From Planctomycetaceae bacterium (GTDB taxonomy: Bacteria; Planctomycetota; Planctomycetia; Planctomycetales; Planctomycetaceae), in the NCBI GenBank assembly GCA_028284885.1, contig JANQQW010000169.1, forward strand, positions 1-37,655: a DNA stretch of 37,655 bases. Direction: 5' to 3'. Below, piece by piece: positions 15,537 to 23,775 of the stretch. Position 1 is the stretch's first letter, and every line of letters starts with the position of its first letter. A program made the translations under genes and the position numbers. The notes beneath the pieces were generated by a model. That model worked only from the letters and a program-made list of their open reading frames with translations. It was not told the DNA's origin and searched no databases.

Positions 15537-16811
15537 GTGACGAACCGCTCGACTCGCCGTCAGTTCCTGAAGACCACGTCCGTGGCCGCGGCCACCATCG
15601 CGACCCCGCTCATCCTGCCGAAGAACGTCTTCGGGGCGAACGAGCGGATCGTCACCGGACACATCGGCGTCGGCCGGCAGGGGAGCGGCCTGCTCGGGCG
15701 GTTCATGGGGATCGCCACCGCGGCGGCGGTCTGCGACGTCGACACCGGACACGCCGCCAAGGCGGCCGGTCGCGTCGAGAAGGCGAACGGCAAGTGCGAG
15801 GTCTTCGGCGACTACCGGAAGCTGCTGGAGCGGAAGGACGTCGACGCGGTCGTCATCGCCACGCCGGACCACTGGCACGCCCTGCCGACGATCGACGCCT
15901 GCGACGCCGGCAAGCACGTCTACGTCGAGAAGCCGCTGTCGCTGACGGTCGCCGAGGGCCGGGCGATGGTGAACGCCGCCCGCCGCAACAAGACGACCGT
16001 CCAGACCGGCAGCATGCAGCGGTCGGCCGAGAACTTCCGTCGCGGCTGCGAGTACGTCCGCAACGGCCGGCTCGGCGAGCTCAAGGAGGTCCACGTCGGC
16101 ATCCCCGGACCGAACCACCCCGGCAAGCTCGGCCCGAACACCGACCCGCCCAAGGAACTCGACTACGAGACGTGGATCGGCCCGGCCCCGATGAAGCCCT
16201 ACAACTCCAAGCGGGTCCACTACAACTTCCGCTTCTGGTGGGACTACTCCGGCGGCCAGATGACCAACTGGGGCGCCCACCACATCGACATCGCCCACTG
16301 GGGCATGGGCATGGACGACTCCGGCCCCGTCGCCGTCGAGGGAACCGCCACCTTCCACCCGCAGAACTACCACGAGGTGACCGAGACCTGCCGCATCACC
16401 TACACCTACGAGAACGGCGTGAAGATGATCCTCGGCCAGAAGCAGAAGGACATCCCCACCGGGACGACCTTCATCGGCACCGAGGGCACGCTGTACGTCA
16501 ACCGCGGCAAGATCAAGAGCGACCCGATCCAGATCCTGCTGGAACAGCTCGGCAAGGACGACGTCCGCCTGTACGACTCGCGGAACCACTACAAGGACTT
16601 CCTCGACTGCATCAAGTCGGGCGAGAAGCCGATCTGCGACGTCGAGATCGGCCACCGCACGGCCACCGCCTGCCACCTCGGCAACATCTGCGTCCGCCTC
16701 GGCGGCGAGAAGATCACCTGGGACCCGGTCGCCGAGGAGATCACCAACAGCCCCGACGCCCAGGCAATGATCGACAAGCCGTATCGGGATCCGTGGAAGC
16801 TCCCGGCTTGA
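15537..16811 (+). CDS. Tat-exported Gfo/Idh/MocA family oxidoreductase
   Basis: A 424-residue secreted oxidoreductase. GTG 15537 places a twin-arginine signal at the N terminus (STRRQFLKTTSVAAA). The Rossmann domain follows with GHIGVGRQGSG. DAVVIATPDHWHA and KHVYVEKPLSLT carry the EKP motif of the family. The C-terminal substrate domain has FRFWWDYSGGQMTNWGAHHIDIAHW, in which the His pair is the usual catalytic position (only part is quoted as residues 238-257). Such proteins are abundant in planctomycetes and use NAD(P) to oxidise sugars or cyclitols; Tat export implies folding with the cofactor before translocation. A palindrome with GGACGGA arms lies 10 bases after the stop. Confidence 0.92.
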   Translation: MTNRSTRRQFLKTTSVAAATIATPLILPKNVFGANERIVTGHIGVGRQGSGLLGRFMGIATAAAVCDVDTGHAAKAAGRVEKANGKCEVFGDYRKLLERKDVDAVVIATPDHWHALPTIDACDAGKHVYVEKPLSLTVAEGRAMVNAARRNKTTVQTGSMQRSAENFRRGCEYVRNGRLGELKEVHVGIPGPNHPGKLGPNTDPPKELDYETWIGPAPMKPYNSKRVHYNFRFWWDYSGGQMTNWGAHHIDIAHWGMGMDDSGPVAVEGTATFHPQNYHEVTETCRITYTYENGVKMILGQKQKDIPTGTTFIGTEGTLYVNRGKIKSDPIQILLEQLGKDDVRLYDSRNHYKDFLDCIKSGEKPICDVEIGHRTATACHLGNICVRLGGEKITWDPVAEEITNSPDAQAMIDKPYRDPWKLPA

Positions 16812-16817
16812 GTGTCC

Positions 16818-16894
16818 GTGGGACGGATTTCCAGTCCGTCCGGCCGAATCGCGATTCCAAAATGGGGCGTGGGGCGGGAACCTTCCTGTCCCAC
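16818..16894. repeat. Intergenic palindrome after the oxidoreductase gene
   Basis: GGACGGA (16821-16827) and TCCGTCC (16835-16841) form a perfect 7-base hairpin with a 7-base loop. A wider pair, GTGGGAC (16818-16824) and GTCCCAC (16888-16894), can form an alternative stem. The core resembles the GACGG palindromes at 19800 and 20373, so it may be one of a family of dispersed repeats as well as a transcript end. Confidence 0.5.
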
Positions 16895-16944
16895 GCAGCT
16901 GCGTGTGGCGGACGCTTCCCGCCCGCTCCAGAAGGAGGACTCTC

Positions 16945-17586
16945 GTGAAGTCGCGGACGCGACAACGAGTGGTGACCATCGTCGTCGCCGTGGTCTCGGC
17001 CGTCTCCTTGCGAATCGTGATCCTGACGAACTGCGTCGCCGAGGGCCGGCCCGTTCTCGCATGGGAGCAGCCCGACCCGTTGCCCGCTTGGAACCCCGAC
17101 GTCCTCTCGCTGGAAGCGAACCCGGCCGGCCCGGAGTGGCCGCAACCGCGACAACCGGCTCGCAATTTCCAACACGAGCGGGACGCCTTCAGACGGGCGC
17201 TGGAGACATGGGAAGCCGCGAGTCTTCGCGACTACAGTTTCGTGTTGGAGCACTCCTGTTTCTGCGGGCCGGAGACGACCCAACCTCGACGGGTCGTCGT
17301 GCGAGACGGTCGGGTCAGCTTCGTTGAGTACGTTGAACTCGAGGGCTGGGAGCCACCCAACAGGCCGTCCGAGGGCATGACCGTCGACGAGGCGTTCGAC
17401 TTGGTTCGGACCACTCAGCACCGGGGCGTCTACAGACTCTCCGCAACCTTCGATGCAAGGCTCGGCTATCCCACGTCGTTGTCCGTCGACGGAGAGTGGG
17501 GCGTGAGCGACGACGAGTGGTCCATGTCGATCCGCGACTTCCGCGTGCTCGAAGCCGATCTCCGGGTCGATCGAGCGAACCGGTAG
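16945..17586 (+). CDS. DUF6174-like exported or membrane-anchored protein, copy 1
   Basis: A 213-residue protein. GTG 16945 has AAGGAGG 6 bases upstream, one of the best ribosome-binding sites in the window. A hydrophobic segment at residues 8-24 (VVTIVVAVVSAVSLRIVIL) is a signal or anchor. The main domain (about 65-205) has W-x-A-x8-DYSFVLEHSCFC, then VVVRDGRV, TVDEAFDLV and GYPTSLSVDG, with DDEWSMSI near the end. This is the pattern of DUF6174, whose members have a conserved C-x-C and a GYPT-like strand; function is unknown. It is a clear paralogue of the gene at 18245, sharing LR-x-x-ILT-x-C, SCFCGPE and the terminal DRA. A HEAT-repeat gene separates them. Confidence 0.75.
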   Translation: MKSRTRQRVVTIVVAVVSAVSLRIVILTNCVAEGRPVLAWEQPDPLPAWNPDVLSLEANPAGPEWPQPRQPARNFQHERDAFRRALETWEAASLRDYSFVLEHSCFCGPETTQPRRVVVRDGRVSFVEYVELEGWEPPNRPSEGMTVDEAFDLVRTTQHRGVYRLSATFDARLGYPTSLSVDGEWGVSDDEWSMSIRDFRVLEADLRVDRANR

Positions 17587-17645
17587 TTCGCTCTGTCGCC
17601 CTCACACGTCCCGAAAGAACTCCGCCACCGGCGGCATGAAGCTGG

Positions 17646-17670
17646 GCCCGGCTTCCCGGAGAAGCCGGGC
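17646..17670 (+). terminator. Perfect 10-base hairpin between the DUF6174 and HEAT genes
   Basis: GCCCGGCTTC (17646-17655) and GAAGCCGGGC (17661-17670) form a perfect stem over a 5-base loop, 60 bases after the DUF6174 stop. No U-run follows, so termination efficiency is uncertain. Hairpins with this sequence are common between genes in high-G+C bacteria. Confidence 0.5.
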
Positions 17671-17695
17671 TTCGTCGCCATTCGAGTGCCGTAAC

Positions 17696-18193
17696 ATGCC
17701 CGACGCTCTTCGCACGATCATCCGTCGCCTTGCGAGAAAGGATGCCGACGTGCGGGCCGAGGCGGCGGAGGTTCTGGCCGGGCTGGGGAGCGACGCGGCC
17801 CCGGCGGCCGTGGCACTCGTGAAGGCGTCGGCCGACGAGGACGAACTCGTAAGGGACTGGGCATCGGAGGCGATCCAGCATCTGGGGCCGCCGCCGGCGA
17901 ACGCGGCCGGGCGGCTCGTTCCGTTGCTCGCTCACCCCGATGCGAATGCCGGATTCTGGGCGGCAACGCTCATCGGGCGGCTCGGCGAAGCCGCCCGCCG
18001 TCGGGGCGAGGCGTTGCTGGCCCATGCGGAGGACGAGTCCCTCACGATGGCGGTCCGCGAGCGCTGCCTCCTGTCCCTCGACGAGGTCGGTCCAAGGCCG
18101 GCGATGAAGCCCCGACTGCAACGGCTCGCCGAAGACTCCCGTCGGCGACTCGCCAAGGCCGCGAAGATCCCGCTCGCGAGTCTCGGTGACTGA
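17696..18193 (+). CDS. HEAT-repeat protein
   Basis: A 165-residue all-helical protein starting at ATG 17696; the frame is open upstream, but that part contains the hairpin. It reads as four to five HEAT/PBS-lyase-like repeats: LRTIIRRLARKDADVRAEAA, then VLAGLGSDAAPAAVALVKA, DWASEAIQHLGPP and AATLIGRLGEAA. No enzymatic residues are apparent. HEAT proteins act as protein-binding scaffolds. It lies between two DUF6174-like paralogues, which may be partners or simply part of a local duplication. No signal peptide. Confidence 0.75.
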   Translation: MPDALRTIIRRLARKDADVRAEAAEVLAGLGSDAAPAAVALVKASADEDELVRDWASEAIQHLGPPPANAAGRLVPLLAHPDANAGFWAATLIGRLGEAARRRGEALLAHAEDESLTMAVRERCLLSLDEVGPRPAMKPRLQRLAEDSRRRLAKAAKIPLASLGD

Positions 18194-18244
18194 CACCGGA
18201 CTGTAGAATGACGGCGGGCCGCCGAGGTCGTTCGGTTCCGAGTC

Positions 18245-18997
18245 GTGAAGGCCGACATGCGAACGAGTCCGAGGCAACGACTCACGGTCGCGGGCGTCGC
18301 ACTGACGTGGGCATTGTTCCTGCGCCTCACCATTCTGACCTACTGCGGCGGCGAAGGACGGCCGCGGTTCTTCTGGGAGCCGGAGCCACCGGTGTACGAG
18401 TGGGTGCCGGACGTCGTACTCGACCCGGACCTCTCCAAGACCGACCCGGTCCTCGTCCGGCTACGACTGGACTTCGAGGCGGCGAGGGCGAAGTGGGACG
18501 AGGTCGGCCCGAGCGACTACGTCGTCGTGATCGAGTACTCCTGCTTCTGTGGTCCCGAGGACGTCCACCCGCGGCGCATCGTCGTCCGTGACGGCGATGT
18601 CGCCGAGGTGGCGTACGTCGAGGTCGCTGGGCGAGAGACGCCGGACCTCAACCCGCGGGGAACGACGATCGACGAACTCTTCGACCGCGTCCTCGACCTC
18701 CGCAGGCGACGGCCCGCTCGTCTGGAAGTCCGGTACGACCCACTTCGTGGCTTCCCGACCGACATCGTCTACGACGCGACGCGACAGGGGATCGACGACG
18801 AGTGGTCGCTGACGGTCCGGGAGTTCGAGGCACTCGAAGACGACCGACACGTCGATCGGGCCCACCAGCAGACGAATGGCGGGACGGGCAAGCGTCCGGA
18901 CCGGACGCACGGCATCCCCAACCGCCAACGAGAAACGCCCCGGTCGGGCGGGACCGGGGCGCCGCTCGTGTTGTCGGAGGTTTCACCGTCAACCTAG
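18245..18997 (+). CDS. DUF6174-like exported or membrane-anchored protein, copy 2, with extended C terminus
   Basis: A 250-residue paralogue of the gene at 16945. GTG 18245 is the first start; ATG 18257 is an alternative. Residues about 13-30 are a hydrophobic signal or anchor (LTVAGVALTWALFLRLTIL). The conserved domain has SDYVVVIEYSCFCGPE, RRIVVRDGDV, TIDELFDRV and GFPTDIVYDA, ending at DDRHVDRAHQ, which aligns with the C terminus of copy 1 (DLRVDRANR, stop). Copy 2 runs about 40 residues further, through a low-complexity tail that overlaps a hairpin and the end of the opposing gene. The tail is therefore probably unselected read-through after loss of the original stop. It overlaps the convergent cupredoxin-like gene by four bases. 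Confidence 0.75.
   Translation: MKADMRTSPRQRLTVAGVALTWALFLRLTILTYCGGEGRPRFFWEPEPPVYEWVPDVVLDPDLSKTDPVLVRLRLDFEAARAKWDEVGPSDYVVVIEYSCFCGPEDVHPRRIVVRDGDVAEVAYVEVAGRETPDLNPRGTTIDELFDRVLDLRRRRPARLEVRYDPLRGFPTDIVYDATRQGIDDEWSLTVREFEALEDDRHVDRAHQQTNGGTGKRPDRTHGIPNRQRETPRSGGTGAPLVLSEVSPST
18936..18961 (-). terminator. Strong hairpin ending the cupredoxin-like transcript
   Basis: CGCCCCGGTC (18936-18945) and GACCGGGGCG (18952-18961) form a perfect 10-base stem over a 6-base loop. On the minus strand it is followed by TTTCTCG, 33 bases after the stop of the cupredoxin-like gene. It lies inside the extended tail of the DUF6174-like copy 2. Confidence 0.6.
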
Positions 18998-19758
18998 TCG
19001 AATTCCTTCGCCGGGAACGTCGTCTCCTTCACGTCGATCGTGGTGGTCTTGCCGTCCTCGATGGTCACCTTCAGGCTCCGCTCGAGGTAGCCGGCCCGTT
19101 CGTGCCAGACGCGGAACGAGTGCTCGCCGGCCGGCAGGTTCTCGATTCGGAACTTGCCGTCCGCGGCACTGATCGTGGCGTACGGGTGGTCGAGGATGAG
19201 CCAGTAGGCGGACATCCACGGGTGAATGTCGCACTTCACCTGGATCGGCAGAATCTCGGAGGCCTTCGTGTTCCTCGCGGGAATGATCTCCGGCTTGGGC
19301 GGCTTCGGCTGCAGGAGGAAGTTCACCGCGTCGTTCTTGATCGGGTAGGTGTGCGTGTTGTGGGCACACGCGTCCTGCGAGTAGACCGCGACCTCTTGGC
19401 CGCTGCGGACGAACAAGGCGTGCGGCTCGAAAGAGCATCCCTTCTGGTCGAACACGGCCGGCTTGGCCGGCACCGGGGCGAGCTTGGGGTGGACGTTCTC
19501 CGGGGCGGACCGCAGGTAGACGAACACGTTGGCCACGCCGTTCGTCTTCGGATCGACGAGCAGACTGTTGTCCGGGACCGGGTTCGCCGCGCAGATGGCG
19601 GCGTCCTTGACCTGGGCCCCCATGGCGACCAGCGGCGGCAGGTTCGGGGCGTTGCCCGCGAAGACGATCTGCCCTTCGAGGTGGCCGTAGCCTCCTTGGG
19701 CGAAGAGAGGGCTCGCCGAGAGGGCGAGGACGAGAAACGCGGGAAGGCAACGTGACAT
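18994..19758 (-). CDS. Exported cupredoxin-like protein (methylamine utilisation-like)
   Basis: A 254-residue secreted protein with signal peptide at 1-21 (ending SASPLFAQ). Residues 25-170 form a beta-sandwich typical of planctomycete proteins annotated as methylamine utilisation or plastocyanin-like: GHLEGQIVFAG, NVFVYLRSAP, SGQEVAVYSQDACAHNTHTYP. The second half has IQVKCDIHPWMSAYWLI. His in NTHT, Cys in KCDIHPWM and the following His and Met match a type-1 copper site order (H...C...H...M). Residues about 190-250 are a carboxypeptidase-regulatory-like beta domain: ADGKFRIENLPAGEHSFRVWH. It may carry electrons or bind copper in the periplasm. It stands alone, divergent from rpmA. Confidence 0.78.
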   Translation of the reverse strand: MSRCLPAFLVLALSASPLFAQGGYGHLEGQIVFAGNAPNLPPLVAMGAQVKDAAICAANPVPDNSLLVDPKTNGVANVFVYLRSAPENVHPKLAPVPAKPAVFDQKGCSFEPHALFVRSGQEVAVYSQDACAHNTHTYPIKNDAVNFLLQPKPPKPEIIPARNTKASEILPIQVKCDIHPWMSAYWLILDHPYATISAADGKFRIENLPAGEHSFRVWHERAGYLERSLKVTIEDGKTTTIDVKETTFPAKEFD

Positions 19759-20067
19759 CGAGGTTCTCCCTGAGGAATGGGCGTCGGTGTGGTGAGGCGG
19801 ACGGCAGTCCTGCCGTCGCGTCGGCGACGCCGTCTCGTGGCGTTCGGCGGGAATTGTAGGCTAACCGAACGAATCGGCGAACGCGACCGTGACTGGGTGT
19901 GTCTGCCGGCCGATGAATCCAACGAACCGAGACCGGGCCGGCAACAGGACAGCCGGGATTCGCTTGCAACAGGGCGGCGAATCACTCATCATTCCGGGCT
20001 CGACGAATCGCACCTGAAATCCCGCGAGCCGCCCAGCGAGTTCGCCCCGACGCACGAGGAACCGGTC
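19759..20067. other. 309-base divergent gap between cupredoxin-like gene and rpmA
   Basis: It contains the palindrome at 19800-19817 and, on the minus strand, a TACAAT -10-like box at 19853-19858, 95 bases before the cupredoxin-like start. No clear rpmA promoter can be fixed, and no protein gene is seen. Confidence 0.4.
19800..19817. repeat. GACGGCA palindrome
   Basis: GACGGCA and TGCCGTC form a perfect 7-base stem over GTCC. It shares its core with the palindromes at 20373-20392 and 20427-20446 and resembles the one at 16821. Confidence 0.5.
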
Positions 20068-20313
20068 ATGGCTCACAAGAAGGGACAAGGCTCCAGCCGC
20101 AACGGTCGTGACTCGAAGGCCAAGCGTCGTGGTATCAAAAAGTTCGGTGGCGAGTCCGTGATCGCCGGGAACATCATTGCCCGGCAGTGCGGGACGAAGT
20201 GGCACCCCGGCGAGAACGTCGGCATGGGCCGCGACTACACGCTGTTCGCGCTCTGCGAGGGGAAGATCTTCTTCGACCGCGACGGCCGCCGCGTGAACGT
20301 GCAGCCCGCCTGA
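20068..20313 (+). CDS. rpmA: Ribosomal protein bL27
   Basis: An 81-residue protein with the bL27 signature: [20 protein letters not shown] at the N terminus, then [34 protein letters not shown] and [11 protein letters not shown]. The N-terminal tail reaches the peptidyl transferase centre of the 50S subunit. It begins directly with [10 protein letters not shown], so no N-terminal propeptide is needed. GAGGA lies upstream of the ATG. In most bacteria rpmA follows rplU (bL21) and often precedes obg; neither is next to it here, where a cupredoxin-like gene is divergent and a GH38-like gene convergent. Confidence 0.97.
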   Translation: MAHKKGQGSSRNGRDSKAKRRGIKKFGGESVIAGNIIARQCGTKWHPGENVGMGRDYTLFALCEGKIFFDRDGRRVNVQPA

Positions 20314-20368
20314 CGTTCTTCTGCGAAGGCGAGCTCGGTAGCTCTCTCAGACTCTGTCCGAGAAGTCC

Positions 20369-20450
20369 GTACGACGGGCACTCCTGCCCGTCGCCAAGGC
20401 GTTTCGGCCGCGAAACGGACGGCGTGGACGGGCAAGAGTGCCCGTCCTAC
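20369..20450. repeat. 82-base compound palindrome after rpmA
   Basis: Two 24-base arms (20369-20392 and 20427-20450) are near-perfect reverse complements of each other, and each contains its own smaller palindrome (GACGGGCA...TGCCCGTC). Between them lies another perfect stem, CGTTTCG-GCCG-CGAAACG, at 20400-20417. It sits in the 166-base gap between the convergent rpmA and GH38-like genes. This is a REP/MITE-like nested structure and may also end both transcripts. Confidence 0.7.
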
Positions 20451-20479
20451 CACACTCCGGCGACCTTACAGACAGGCTC

Positions 20480-23377
20480 TCAGTCGAACCGGAGTTCGAC
20501 GTCCGCGATCTCGTACGGCGTGACGTTGACGATCACCGCGTCGTCCTGGATCGGCAGTGTGCCGATGGTCCGGCCCTCGAAGTCCCGTTGCCGTGCGTAG
20601 CTCGGCGTTCGGAACAGCCGGAGCTTCACCTCGCGACGTCGCCCCTCGGTCTCGACGAGCCGAACTGCGAAGCCGTTGCCGGCTGGCACCTCGTCGCGGG
20701 TTCCCTCGTCGTCCGGTCGGACGGCGACGGGGTCCGGATCCAGCAGCGGCAGGACCGCGGTGAGCTGCACGTTCTTCGCCGAGAGGTGGAAGAACCAGCC
20801 GGTCGCCCCGGAGTTCGGCCGGCCGCCGTTCGTCGGGAGGACGACCGGCGGGACGAGCGCGTCGAGCGCCGCCTGCATGGGGTACGGGTCGTCCACGGTG
20901 ATCGCGAAACGGAAGTGCCGCTGCTCCTCCCCCTCGACGACCATCAGCGAGTCGATCATGCGGTCGCCCGACTTGCGGTGGAAAGGCAGGCCGAACGGGA
21001 CGATCGTGGTGCGCTCGTCGCCCGTGTTGGCGATCTCGACGAAGTGCAGGCTCTCGATCCGCTCCCCGCTGGAGAGGTGGGCCTGACCGAGGACCGAGCG
21101 GCCGACGGCGGCCGTCGTCTCGTTCCACGCGAACCGCGAGGCGACGTACTCGTTCCACGGGCTCCCCTCGGGCATCCGCTTCACGTCGAGCACGACGGCG
21201 ACGTCGAGCGTCCGCCGTCCCCGCCACAGGCGGAACCGCTGCGAGAACCGTGCGAGCACGCTGCCGTCGGACGGGTCGAGCAGGTTGCCCCGCGTGACGA
21301 CCTCGGCGAAGGCCGGGCCGGTCGAGGTGACGTCGGTCCCCGTGCACTCCATCGACGAGTAGAACGTCCGGGTGGGCTCGCCCCCTCCCTCCGGGGCGGG
21401 GATCGTCTTCTCGTGGGCGAACCGCATGGCGAGCTGCTGGCTGAGCCGGTTCGGCTTCCGCCCGAACTCCTTGATCGTGTGGATGCCTCCGGTCGTCGGG
21501 CTGACGTGCACCTCGAAGAACTCGTTCCGCATCACGAGTTCCTCCTCGTCGACGAGGCTCTCGTGCTCCCCGTCCGGTCCCGACGTCGACTCGCCGACCG
21601 GGAACCAGGCGAACCCGCAGGCGGGCACCTCCACGAGAGCGGCCAGGCTGTCGCCGTCCTTCTGGGCGACCTTCACCGGTCCGGCGAGATCGACCGCCTC
21701 GACCGCGGGCAGATCACAGGCGACGCGGCGCTGGAAGGAGAGCGGGTTGAAGACGAGTCGCCCGGGCGGGGCGTCGCCCGGGGTCAGAACGAGTTCGGCG
21801 AGTTGTCCGGCGGAGGACTGCATCCAGCCGTACACGCTCGCGTCGAGGTCGGCCGGGGCGGCGTCGTTCGGATCGGGGCCGCCGGACTCCACGGCCTCGG
21901 ACCACTCCGTTTGCAAGTCGGTCTGCGGCGGGCGGCCGAGTAGTGCCGCGGCCGTGTTCCGCAGCCAAGAGCCGGCCTCGTGGTACGTGCGGCGAGTCAG
22001 ATGCGATGCATATCGGCCGAGCGGCGAGGACTCCTTCCGGGCGACGGCCTGTACCAAGAACGGTGACAGGTACTCGCTCTCGCGGTAGGTCGAGAGCCGG
22101 CCGGGCATCTCCGTTCGCTCGGAGAAGGTCTCGAAGGTGACGAACTCGCCGAGGACCGGGGCGTACTTCGACATGCGGACGAGGTCGTCGAGCCACGGGG
22201 TCTTCACCTCCGGCCAGCGGGCGAAGACGACGGCCGCCACCTGGTCCATGTCCATCGCCTCCGCCATTCTCTGCGAGAAGCGGAGGAAGCTGACGGCCGA
22301 GTCGCCGGCGAGCGGGATGCGGGAGACGGCGTCGACCACGGAGCCGTCGCACCCTTCCCACCGCTCCTTGCTCCCCTCGGCGTCCGGGTAGAAGCCGTCG
22401 TCGAGGATGACGTGCAGGGCGGTGTGGTAGCCGGACCGGGTGAGAATCTGCGGGAGCAGCGTACTGAGGCCGAAGCGTCGCCGTCCCCACGTTCGCGGCG
22501 GCTTGCCGAACCGTTCGCGGAAGACCGCCCGGCCACTCTCGAACTCGTGCAGCAGCGAGCCGAGCGGCAGCAGCGTGGTGGGCCGTTCCCGGTACTCCCC
22601 GCCGACGACGTCGAGCGTTCCCCGCTCGTGGGCGGCCCGGACCGCCTCGAGTGCCTCGGCGGACTCGCGGGCGATCTCGTCGAGGTCGGTCCCGCAGACG
22701 AGCAGGTTCTTCGGCTGGTCCGTTCCGGCCGTCCGCACGAGGTGGTCGTCGGCCAGTTCGGGAATCAGGAGGCAGAGGTCGAGCAGGTAGCAGTCGACCG
22801 GGTAGAACCGCTCGCGGGCCTCGTGGAGCGCCTCGAAGCAGCGGCGGAGGTGGGCGCGAGTCGCCTCGGCGTCGCCGGCGACCGCGGACTCGGCGGCCGC
22901 AATCCCCTCCCGCTGCAGCTGGGCGTCGTCGAGGTTGCTGAAGTGGTGCATGTGCCGCGTGAGCAACTCGATCTGCAGCCAGCAGCTGCCCAGGGCGTGG
23001 AAGTCGGCGACGAGTTCGGCATCGACCTCCGGCACGTCCTGCAGGCCGGACAACGCTTTCGCGACCACGTCGGCACGTTCTTCGACGCTGCGGACGACCG
23101 TGGCCCCCTCGCTCTCGGCACGCGTTGCCCAGCCGCCCGGCAGCCACTCCTCCGCAGGTTCGGGAACGAAGACGACGCGGGTGCCGATGTCGCTCGGCGG
23201 CTCGTCGGCCCGTTCCCAGGTGGGAATCGACTTCTTCGCGGCGACCAAGGCGGGATGCCAGGCGGCGGCGAAGGCGTTCAGCAGGCTGCTGGCCGGGCCC
23301 TCCCCCAGTTCCGTGGGGAAGTCCTCCAAGCCGTGGCTGGGGATCAGGACGACGATGTCCTCGCGGCTCTCCGACAC
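20480..23377 (-). CDS. Large GH38-like (alpha-mannosidase-related) protein lacking the expected catalytic Asp
   Basis: A 965-residue protein, started at GTG 23377 with GAGGGA just upstream. No signal peptide is seen. The layout follows glycoside hydrolase family 38: an N-terminal alpha/beta region opening VVLIPSHGLEDFP, a helical middle, and from about 560 a beta-rich C-terminal region (PPGRLVFNPLSFQRRV, NEFFEVHVSPTTGGIHTI, RFSQRFRLWRG). The stretch GRAVFRERFGKPPRTW then GRRRFGLSTLLPQIL aligns with the GH38 'fG...W.pDtFG.s..lPqil' block, but the nucleophile Asp is replaced by Arg. The HxD metal motif also appears as HGLED. It may thus be a non-catalytic relative or use another mechanism. Gene is alone on its strand; function unknown. 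Confidence 0.6.
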   Translation of the reverse strand: MSESREDIVVLIPSHGLEDFPTELGEGPASSLLNAFAAAWHPALVAAKKSIPTWERADEPPSDIGTRVVFVPEPAEEWLPGGWATRAESEGATVVRSVEERADVVAKALSGLQDVPEVDAELVADFHALGSCWLQIELLTRHMHHFSNLDDAQLQREGIAAAESAVAGDAEATRAHLRRCFEALHEARERFYPVDCYLLDLCLLIPELADDHLVRTAGTDQPKNLLVCGTDLDEIARESAEALEAVRAAHERGTLDVVGGEYRERPTTLLPLGSLLHEFESGRAVFRERFGKPPRTWGRRRFGLSTLLPQILTRSGYHTALHVILDDGFYPDAEGSKERWEGCDGSVVDAVSRIPLAGDSAVSFLRFSQRMAEAMDMDQVAAVVFARWPEVKTPWLDDLVRMSKYAPVLGEFVTFETFSERTEMPGRLSTYRESEYLSPFLVQAVARKESSPLGRYASHLTRRTYHEAGSWLRNTAAALLGRPPQTDLQTEWSEAVESGGPDPNDAAPADLDASVYGWMQSSAGQLAELVLTPGDAPPGRLVFNPLSFQRRVACDLPAVEAVDLAGPVKVAQKDGDSLAALVEVPACGFAWFPVGESTSGPDGEHESLVDEEELVMRNEFFEVHVSPTTGGIHTIKEFGRKPNRLSQQLAMRFAHEKTIPAPEGGGEPTRTFYSSMECTGTDVTSTGPAFAEVVTRGNLLDPSDGSVLARFSQRFRLWRGRRTLDVAVVLDVKRMPEGSPWNEYVASRFAWNETTAAVGRSVLGQAHLSSGERIESLHFVEIANTGDERTTIVPFGLPFHRKSGDRMIDSLMVVEGEEQRHFRFAITVDDPYPMQAALDALVPPVVLPTNGGRPNSGATGWFFHLSAKNVQLTAVLPLLDPDPVAVRPDDEGTRDEVPAGNGFAVRLVETEGRRREVKLRLFRTPSYARQRDFEGRTIGTLPIQDDAVIVNVTPYEIADVELRFD

Positions 23378-23775
23378 GTTTCCCTCGCGATGAAGACTGG
23401 GAACCGCCGATCATACCGCTCCGCGGCCCACTTCTCACGCCGCGGGAGCAGACTTCGACGACGGACGGCGTCCAACGGGAATTCCCCGGAATTCGTAGGA
23501 AACCTTGGAACGCGACGAGAGTGCCACGCGTCCAAGGGGATGTCGAATTCACGGGTTCTCTTCCATTCCTTTTCCCGGCGTTCGGCAGACGACCCCTCGC
23601 GTTTTCTCGGGGGGAGCGCTCGTCCTTCTCCGCGGGCCTGCGGAACCACCTCTCGTCATCCAGATCGAATCCGCCACCCGTGATGGTGCGTTCGTCGCGG
23701 AACTCCAGTTCCGGGAAGAGGATCGGCACGACCCGACCCCTCCTCGACGAAGTTCCGGACGGCCGTTGGCCCTCA
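23378..23775. other. Non-coding stretch between the GH38-like gene and the pilM-type promoter
   Basis: About 400 bases with somewhat lower G+C and pyrimidine-rich runs around 23560-23600. Minus-strand frames are open but without recognised motifs, and I assign no gene. It holds the divergent leader regions of the GH38-like gene and the pilM-type operon. Confidence 0.4.

Noticed and set aside
14544-17165. A long minus-strand open frame opposite the hydrolase and oxidoreductase genes
   Set aside because: Spans two well-supported plus-strand genes and shows no domain; shadow.
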